Below are positions 58,485 to 64,000 of a stretch of 64,000 bases of DNA, one piece after another. The stretch is taken from assembly GCF_025244825.1 (NCBI RefSeq), contig NZ_CP104263.1:2356001-2420000 (forward strand). Reading direction: 5' to 3'. Position 1 is the stretch's first letter. Each line of letters starts with the position of its first letter. A program made the position numbers and the translations under genes. This stretch comes from Arthrobacter jinronghuae. GTDB taxonomy: Bacteria > Actinomycetota > Actinomycetes > Actinomycetales > Micrococcaceae. The notes below the pieces were generated by a model. The model worked only from the letters and a program-made list of their open reading frames with translations. It was not told the DNA's origin and did no database searches.

Positions 58485-58515
58485 AGGAGGCCGGACCCGT
58501 GGGGCCCGGCCTCCT
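58485..58515 (-). terminator. Terminator after ilvBNC
   Basis: A 10-bp outer stem AGGAGGCCGG/CCGGCCTCCT with an inner CCC/GGG pairing, between ilvC and serA, 39 nt after the ilvC stop. It separates the two transcription units. Confidence 0.75.
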
Positions 58516-58553
58516 TGCCGATTTGGCCTGCTTTTCGAGCTTAGCGCGCAGGG

Positions 58554-59591
<1,038 letters not shown>

Positions 59592-59627
59592 CTACTGGTT
59601 TCTAAGGACAAGGGTCTGTGGTGGAAC

Positions 59628-60140
59628 TCAGGCGCTGCGCAGCGCGCGGTCGCTCATGGATTTTGAGCCGCGTGCAACGGCGAGGGTTCCGGATTGGACT
59701 ATTTCGCGGATGCCGAAGGGCTCGAGCACCGAGAGCAGTGCGTTGAGCTTGTCGGCGGTGCCTGTTGCCTCGACGATGAGCGAGTCGGTGGAGACGTCCA
59801 CTATCGAGGCGCGGAACAGCTCGGCTGCCTGGGTTACCTGCAGCCGGGTTGCGGCATCCGCGCGGACCTTGACCAGGATGTGGTCCCGCTGCACGGAAGA
59901 ATCTGGAACCAGCTCGACAATCTTGATGACGTTGATGAGCTTGTTCAGCTGTTTGGTGACCTGCTCGAGCAGGTCACCTTCGGCGTCGACCACCACGGTG
60001 ATGCGGGACATGCCCGGCACCTCCGACGGGCCCACGGCGAGGGAATTGATGTTGAATGCCCGGCGGGCGAACAACGAGGCGACCCGGGTCAGCACGCCGG
60101 GAACATCTTCTACCAGCACGGAAAGGGTGTGGCGGGCCAT
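59628..60140 (-). CDS. ilvN: Acetolactate synthase small (regulatory) subunit
   Basis: A 170-aa ACT-domain subunit that confers valine feedback. The N-terminal ACT has HTLSVLVEDVPGVLTRVASLF and FNINSLAVGPSE. The C-terminal domain has ELVPDSSVQRDHILVKVRA and GIREIVQSGTLAVARGSKSM. The ATG lies 3 nt after the ilvB stop, with AGGAG overlapping that stop, so subunit stoichiometry is coupled. Gap to ilvC is 48 nt. Confidence 0.95.
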   Translation of the reverse strand: MARHTLSVLVEDVPGVLTRVASLFARRAFNINSLAVGPSEVPGMSRITVVVDAEGDLLEQVTKQLNKLINVIKIVELVPDSSVQRDHILVKVRADAATRLQVTQAAELFRASIVDVSTDSLIVEATGTADKLNALLSVLEPFGIREIVQSGTLAVARGSKSMSDRALRSA

Positions 60141-60143
60141 CTC

Positions 60144-62051
60144 CTAGTCCTCCTCTTCCCAGGTGGGAGTCATGTTGCGGGCAATCTGGATCAGGTCATT
60201 GCTGACCCCGGTGGGGACCATCGGCCACACCATCGAGTCGCGGCTGACCACGAAGTCAATCACGACGGGGCGGTCATTGATCTCCAGCGCCTGCGCGATG
60301 GTCGCGTCGATATCCTCGTCGCGTTCGCAGCGCAGGCCCACGCAGCCGTACGCCTCGGCCAGCTTGACGAAGTCCGGGATCCGCACGGTGTCATGCCCGG
60401 TGTTCAGGTCCGTGTTGGAGTAGCGGGACTCGTAGAAGAGGGTCTGCCACTGCCGGACCATGCCCAGGGAGGAGTTGTTGATGATGGCGACCTTGATCGG
60501 GATGTTGTTGATCAGGCAGGTGGCCAGTTCCTGGTTGGTCATCTGGAAGCAGCCGTCGCCGTCGATGGCCCAGACCACCCGGTCCGGTGCGCCCACCTTC
60601 GCGCCCATGGCTGCCGGCACCGAATAGCCCATGGTGCCCAGGCCGCCGGAGTTCAGCCATGCCCGGGGGCGCTCGTACTTGATGAACTGCGCGGACCACA
60701 TCTGGTGCTGGCCCACGCCGGCCACATAGACGCCTTCGGGGCCGGTCATCGCACCGATGCGTTCGATGACTTTCTGCGGGGCAATCAGTCCGTCTTCGGG
60801 AGTGGTGTAACCGATCGGGTAGGTTTCGCGCAGCCGGTCCAGCACGGCCCACCAGGCCGAGATGTCGGGTTTCGCGGTTTCGAACTGTCCGCGCACGGCG
60901 TCGGCCAGTTCGGGGATGATTTCCTTCACCGAGCCGACGATCGGCACATCCGCCGGCCGGTTCTTGGAGATCTCTGCCGGGTCGATGTCCGCATGGATGA
61001 CCTTGGCACCGGGTGCGAAGGAGCTCAGCACCCCGGTGACCCGGTCATCGAAGCGGGCGCCGAGGGTGATCAGCAGGTCCGACTGCTGCAGGGCGGTCAC
61101 GGCCGAAACCGACCCGTGCATCCCCGGCATGCCGACGTGCAGTTCGTGTGAATCGGGGAAAACGCCGCGGGCCATCAAGGTGGTGACCACCGGGGCGCCC
61201 ACCAGTTCGGCCAGTTCGAGCAGCTCTGCCGAGGCGTTGGCCTTGAGCACACCGCCGCCCACGTAGAACACGGGCCGCTGCGAGGCGGCAATCAGGCGGG
61301 CAGCCTCGCGCACCTGCTTGGAATGTCCCCGGACCACCGTCCGGTAGCCCTGCAGATCGATCTTCGGCGGCCAGGAGAAGGTGGTTTTCGCCTGCTGCGC
61401 ATCCTTGGCAATGTCCACGAGGACCGGACCGGGACGGCCCGACGTCGCAATGTGGAAGGCTTCGGCCAGCACGCGGGGAATATCGGCCGCGTCCGTCACC
61501 AGGTAGGAGTGCTTGGTGATGGGCATCGTGATGCCCACGATGTCGGCTTCCTGGAAGGCGTCGGAGCCGATGAACGCGCTGGAGACCTGCCCGGTGATGG
61601 CGACCATCGGAACCGAGTCCATGTGCGCGTCGGCAATGGCGGTGACGAGGTTGGTGGCCCCGGGGCCGGACGTCACGATGCAGACGCCGGCGCGTCCGGT
61701 CACCATGGCGTAGCCTTCGGCCGCGTGACCGGCGCCCTGTTCGTGGCGGACCAGGATGTGCCGGATCTTCGTGGAATCCATGAGCGGGTCATAGGTGGGC
61801 AGGATGGCGCCGCCAGGCAGTCCGAAGACTTCGTCGACGCCGAGTTCCTCGAGCGAACGGACGATGGCCTGGGAACCGGTCATCTCGGTGGGCGGAACAG
61901 TGTTGTTGGGCCCCTGGATGCGCTCATCCGCGGCTTCCGGATGCGCAGACACGGAACTGGCTACGTCTTTGGTCTTGGCTGCCGCGGCGCGTGCAGCGGC
62001 ATTTGCCTTCGAGGCCATCAGCGAAGGGCTGATTGGCGATCCCTTACTCAT
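60144..62051 (-). CDS. ilvB: Acetolactate synthase large (catalytic) subunit
   Basis: ThDP-dependent enzyme, first common step for Val/Leu and Ile. The 635-aa protein has [20 protein letters not shown], catalytic Glu in [18 protein letters not shown] region [18 protein letters not shown] and ThDP motif [11 protein letters not shown]...[12 protein letters not shown]. The first about 50 residues are an Ala/Ser-rich extension usual in actinobacteria. It is expressed from a leader with an attenuator (62165-62274). GGAAGTTCCG upstream of the ATG supplies a moderate Shine-Dalgarno. Confidence 0.96.
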   Translation of the reverse strand: MSKGSPISPSLMASKANAAARAAAAKTKDVASSVSAHPEAADERIQGPNNTVPPTEMTGSQAIVRSLEELGVDEVFGLPGGAILPTYDPLMDSTKIRHILVRHEQGAGHAAEGYAMVTGRAGVCIVTSGPGATNLVTAIADAHMDSVPMVAITGQVSSAFIGSDAFQEADIVGITMPITKHSYLVTDAADIPRVLAEAFHIATSGRPGPVLVDIAKDAQQAKTTFSWPPKIDLQGYRTVVRGHSKQVREAARLIAASQRPVFYVGGGVLKANASAELLELAELVGAPVVTTLMARGVFPDSHELHVGMPGMHGSVSAVTALQQSDLLITLGARFDDRVTGVLSSFAPGAKVIHADIDPAEISKNRPADVPIVGSVKEIIPELADAVRGQFETAKPDISAWWAVLDRLRETYPIGYTTPEDGLIAPQKVIERIGAMTGPEGVYVAGVGQHQMWSAQFIKYERPRAWLNSGGLGTMGYSVPAAMGAKVGAPDRVVWAIDGDGCFQMTNQELATCLINNIPIKVAIINNSSLGMVRQWQTLFYESRYSNTDLNTGHDTVRIPDFVKLAEAYGCVGLRCERDEDIDATIAQALEINDRPVVIDFVVSRDSMVWPMVPTGVSNDLIQIARNMTPTWEEED

Positions 62052-62164
62052 CGGAACTTCCTTTGCGGATGCTAATCCATGGTCAATGCGGTCATGCGAC
62101 GGCCGTCCCGGGTTGTGCCCGGTACGGCTTCTGTGTTCAGCGAAGCCAAAACTGGCGATGCCAA

Positions 62165-62202
62165 TAAAAAAACCCCTCGTGCCTGTTGGCTCCGTAGGGG
62201 TT
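62165..62202 (-). terminator. Attenuator terminator of ilvBNC
   Basis: On the minus strand AACCCCT...AGGGGTT with an inner GCC-AACA-GGC helix, followed by an uninterrupted run of T residues (62165-62170). It is the only hairpin here with a classical U-tract. It lies 30 nt after the leader-peptide stop and 113 nt before ilvB, so read-through is required for ilvB expression. Confidence 0.85.
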
Positions 62203-62203
62203 C

Positions 62204-62245
62204 GCGCGTGACGTCTTAGACAAGTCGGGCTGTTACGCCACGCGC
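62204..62245 (-). promoter_or_regulatory. Competing helix in the ilvB leader
   Basis: GCGCGTGGCGT (62245-62235, the Lys-Arg-Val-Ala end of the leader peptide ORF) can pair with ACGTCACGCGC (62214-62204) over 11 bp with one G-U. A ribosome on the leader ORF would control this pairing. The exact antiterminator partner of the terminator's 5' arm is not evident by eye. Confidence 0.6.
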
Positions 62246-62274
62246 TTGATAAGGACGACGGGTACGATCTGCAT
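62233..62274 (-). CDS. ilvBNC leader peptide
   Basis: A 13-residue peptide [13 protein letters not shown] followed by TAA. Seven of 13 residues are Ile, Val or Leu, with Val and Ile codons clustered at positions 3-9. The ATG is 7 nt after the -10 hexamer, so the transcript would be leaderless and start at the peptide's AUG. With the competing helix and terminator downstream this forms a complete transcription-attenuation device responding to charged tRNA-Val, -Ile and -Leu. Confidence 0.85.
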   Translation of the reverse strand: MQIVPVVLIKRVA

Positions 62275-62281
62275 ACCGTTC

Positions 62282-62310
62282 AGTCTTGCGTTCCCCTACG
62301 GGGGTGTCAA
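62282..62310 (-). promoter_or_regulatory. ilvBNC promoter
   Basis: On the minus strand a consensus -35 TTGACA (62310-62305), a 17-nt spacer and -10 AAGACT (62287-62282). Then 7 nt lead to the leader-peptide ATG at 62274. Confidence 0.8.
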
Positions 62311-62316
62311 TCATAT

Positions 62317-62338
62317 GAGACGTCCGTCTCACTATCTG
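62317..62338. promoter_or_regulatory. NdgR/LtbR-type site upstream of ilvB
   Basis: A 14-bp dyad GAGACG-TC-CGTCTC (62317-62330), overlapping the 15-mer that on the minus strand reads CAGATAGTGAGACGG (62338-62324). The 15-mer is identical to the ndgR/leuC element at 31437-31451. It ends 13 bp upstream of the -35, a position more suited to activation than to blocking. Confidence 0.6.
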
Positions 62339-62348
62339 GACCTAGCGT

Positions 62349-62388
62349 GCCCCAAGCGGAAGGCACTCCGATGCCTTCCGCTTGGGGC
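62349..62388 (-). terminator. Terminator after ilvD
   Basis: A perfect 17-bp stem (GCCCCAAGCGGAAGGCA and its complement) with a 6-nt loop, 6 nt after the ilvD stop. No U-run. It insulates ilvD from the ilvB promoter. Confidence 0.85.
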
Positions 62389-62394
62389 AGGGTT

Positions 62395-64000
62395 TCAACC
62401 GCAGTAGGCCCCCGTGGACGCGGAGTTCACCATCTTGGCGTACTTGGCCAGGACACCCTTGGTGAACTTCCCGGGCAGCGGCTGCCAGCCGACCTTGCGG
62501 GCTTCGAGCTCGTCCGGGTCCACCAGCAGGTCGAAGCTGCGGGCAGCAATGTCCACCCGGATCCGGTCGCCGTCCTTCACGAAGGCGATGGGGCCGCCGT
62601 CGACCGCTTCGGGTGCCACATGGCCGATGCACAGGCCCGTGGTGCCGCCGGAGAAGCGGCCGTCGGTCAGCAGCAGGACATCCTTGCCCAGGCCCGCACC
62701 CTTGATGGCGCCGGTGATGGCGAGCATTTCGCGCATGCCCGGTCCGCCCTTGGGGCCCTCGTAGCGGATGACGACGACGTCGCCGGCGTGGATTTCTCCG
62801 GCATTCAAGGCGTCAAGGGCACCCTGTTCACGCTCGAAGACGCGTGCGGTGCCTTCGAACACGTCGGCGTCGAACCCTGCGCTCTTGACCACGGCGCCTT
62901 CCGGAGCCATGGACCCCTTCAGGACGGTGATGCCGCCGGTCTTGTGGATGGGGTTGTCCATGGCTCGCAGGACTTTCCCGTCCGGATCCGGCGGGTTTAT
63001 GGCCGCGAGGTTCTCCGCGACGGTCTTGCCCGTGACCGTGAGGCAGTCGCCGTGGATCAGGCCGGCGTCGAGCAGTGCCTTCATGATCACGGGCACGCCG
63101 CCGATCTTGTCGACGTCGAACATGACGTACCGGCCGAACGGCTTCAGGTCGCCCAGGTGCGGAATGGTGTCGCCGATCCGGTTGAAGTCCTCGAGGGTGA
63201 GGTCCACTTCCGCTTCGCGGGCGATGGCCAGCAGGTGCAGCACGGCGTTGGTCGAGCCGCCGAAGGCCATGGTGACGGCGATGGCGTTTTCGAAGGCTTT
63301 CTTGGTCATGATGTCGCGGGCGGTGATGCCCTTGCGCAGCAGGTTGACCACTGCTTCGCCGGACTTGCGGGCAAACTCGTCGCGGCGCCGGTCCGCGGAG
63401 GGCGGCGCGGCCGAACCGGGAAGGGACATGCCCAGTGCCTCGCCGATGCAGGCCATGGTGTTGGCGGTGTACATCCCGCCGCAGGCACCTTCACCGGGAC
63501 AGATGGCCCGTTCAATGGAGTCGAGGTCCTTCAGGCTCATCTTGCCTGCGGCGCAGGCACCCACTGCTTCGAAGGCGTCAATCAGGGTGACTTCCCGCTC
63601 GCTGCCGTCCTCCATCTTGGCGAAGCCGGGCATGATCGAGCCGGCGTAGAGGAAGACGCTGGAAAGGTCCAGCCGTGCTGCGGCCATCAGCATGCCGGGC
63701 AGGGACTTGTCGCAGCCGGCAAGCAGCACGGAGCCGTCCAGGCGTTCGGCCATCATCACCGTTTCCACCGAGTCCGCTATGACCTCGCGGGACACCAGGG
63801 AGAAGTGCATGCCTTCGTGGCCCATGGAAATACCGTCCGAGACGGAAATGGTGCCGAACTGCATGGGAAAGCCGCCGCCCGCATGGATGCCTTCCTTGGC
63901 GCCGGTGGCGAGGCGGTTCAGGGAAAGGTTGCAGGGAGTGATCTCGTTCCAGGAACTGGCGACGCCGATCTGCGGCTTGGCGAAGTCGTCGTCGCCCATG
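62395..64000 (-). CDS. ilvD: Dihydroxy-acid dehydratase (5' end outside window)
   Basis: Dehydrates dihydroxyisovalerate and dihydroxymethylvalerate to keto acids. At least 534 residues are visible: [31 protein letters not shown] (cluster-near motif), [12 protein letters not shown] (signature 1), [20 protein letters not shown] (Fe-S Cys) and [22 protein letters not shown] (signature 2, quoted in part). An ATG sits at 63999, but family members have about 30 more N-terminal residues, so the true start is probably just beyond the window. Complements ilvBNC and ilvE. Confidence 0.95.
   Translation of the reverse strand, partial: MGDDDFAKPQIGVASSWNEITPCNLSLNRLATGAKEGIHAGGGFPMQFGTISVSDGISMGHEGMHFSLVSREVIADSVETVMMAERLDGSVLLAGCDKSLPGMLMAAARLDLSSVFLYAGSIMPGFAKMEDGSEREVTLIDAFEAVGACAAGKMSLKDLDSIERAICPGEGACGGMYTANTMACIGEALGMSLPGSAAPPSADRRRDEFARKSGEAVVNLLRKGITARDIMTKKAFENAIAVTMAFGGSTNAVLHLLAIAREAEVDLTLEDFNRIGDTIPHLGDLKPFGRYVMFDVDKIGGVPVIMKALLDAGLIHGDCLTVTGKTVAENLAAINPPDPDGKVLRAMDNPIHKTGGITVLKGSMAPEGAVVKSAGFDADVFEGTARVFEREQGALDALNAGEIHAGDVVVIRYEGPKGGPGMREMLAITGAIKGAGLGKDVLLLTDGRFSGGTTGLCIGHVAPEAVDGGPIAFVKDGDRIRVDIAARSFDLLVDPDELEARKVGWQPLPGKFTKGVLAKYAKMVNSASTGAYCG

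Noticed and set aside
62052..62394. T-box riboswitch upstream of ilvB
   Set aside because: No T-box core (TGGN-type bulge and specifier loop) is seen. The leader peptide plus terminator explains the region.

Overview
The window is a high-GC actinobacterial chromosome segment, most like Arthrobacter or a close Micrococcaceae relative. That placement rests on the high G+C content, frequent GTG/TTG starts, the gene order rpmF-rnc-mutM-smc, coaD-rsmD-recG-DAK2 and ddl-gpsA-plsC-murA-leuDC-ndgR, a fused oleBC gene, and a GluRS gene beside tRNA-Glu and tRNA-Gln. It is almost entirely housekeeping and biosynthetic. No insertion sequence, prophage, CRISPR array or plasmid-type gene was seen. Both ends cut genes: smc on the left and ilvD on the right.

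Layout. 1-2.6 kb: most of smc (minus). 2.8-7.5 kb: an overlapping oleA-oleBC-oleD operon for head-to-head long-chain olefins, with a serine hydrolase one base behind it. 8.4-13.8 kb: accessory genes, namely a DUF222/HNH nuclease with an exact LexA box over its start codon, an ArsR-like regulator operon, a membrane protein/winged-helix pair with tandem operator-like repeats, and a VOC protein. This ole and accessory block (about 11 kb) separates mutM from smc, which are neighbours in many actinobacteria. 13.7-22.9 kb: mutM, rnc, rpmF, DUF177, coaD, an aminotransferase and spermidine-synthase-like pair, rsmD, recG and a DAK2 protein. 23-29 kb: LCP protein, DUF3515 lipoprotein, ddl, gpsA, plsC and murA (cell envelope). 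29.3-32.2 kb: leuCD divergent from an IclR-type regulator (NdgR/LtbR family). 32.2-38.7 kb: K+ channel, thiL, tRNA-Glu, tRNA-Gln, HAD phosphatase, gltX, FAH-family enzyme and membrane proteins. 38.8-44.8 kb: one complete rrn operon on the minus strand (16S-23S-5S) with twin promoters, boxA-like repeats and visible processing stalks. 45-48 kb: MBL hydrolase, ilvE, leuB. 48.2-54.4 kb: histidine kinase, response regulator, YjbR protein, ABC transporter and a helical protein. 54.4-64 kb: metG, a membrane protein, serA, ilvC, ilvN, ilvB and ilvD.

Co-working genes. Most branched-chain amino acid biosynthesis lies here in dispersed blocks (leuCD, leuB, ilvE, ilvBNC, ilvD). ilvB is preceded by a textbook attenuator: a 13-residue Ile/Val/Leu-rich leader peptide with a leaderless start, a competing helix and an intrinsic terminator. 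leuC is also preceded by a leucine-rich 18-codon ORF, with no room for a terminator. The two loci, 31 kb apart, share an exact 15-nt element. Between ndgR and leuC it sits inside a palindrome in the ndgR promoter, and upstream of ilvB it sits just upstream of the -35. The simplest reading is a local NdgR/LtbR regulon layered over leader-peptide control. This is the most interesting regulatory signal in the window.

Limits. All functional calls come from motif recognition by eye. Start codons are argued from Shine-Dalgarno spacing and gene overlaps. rRNA ends are approximate to a few bases.
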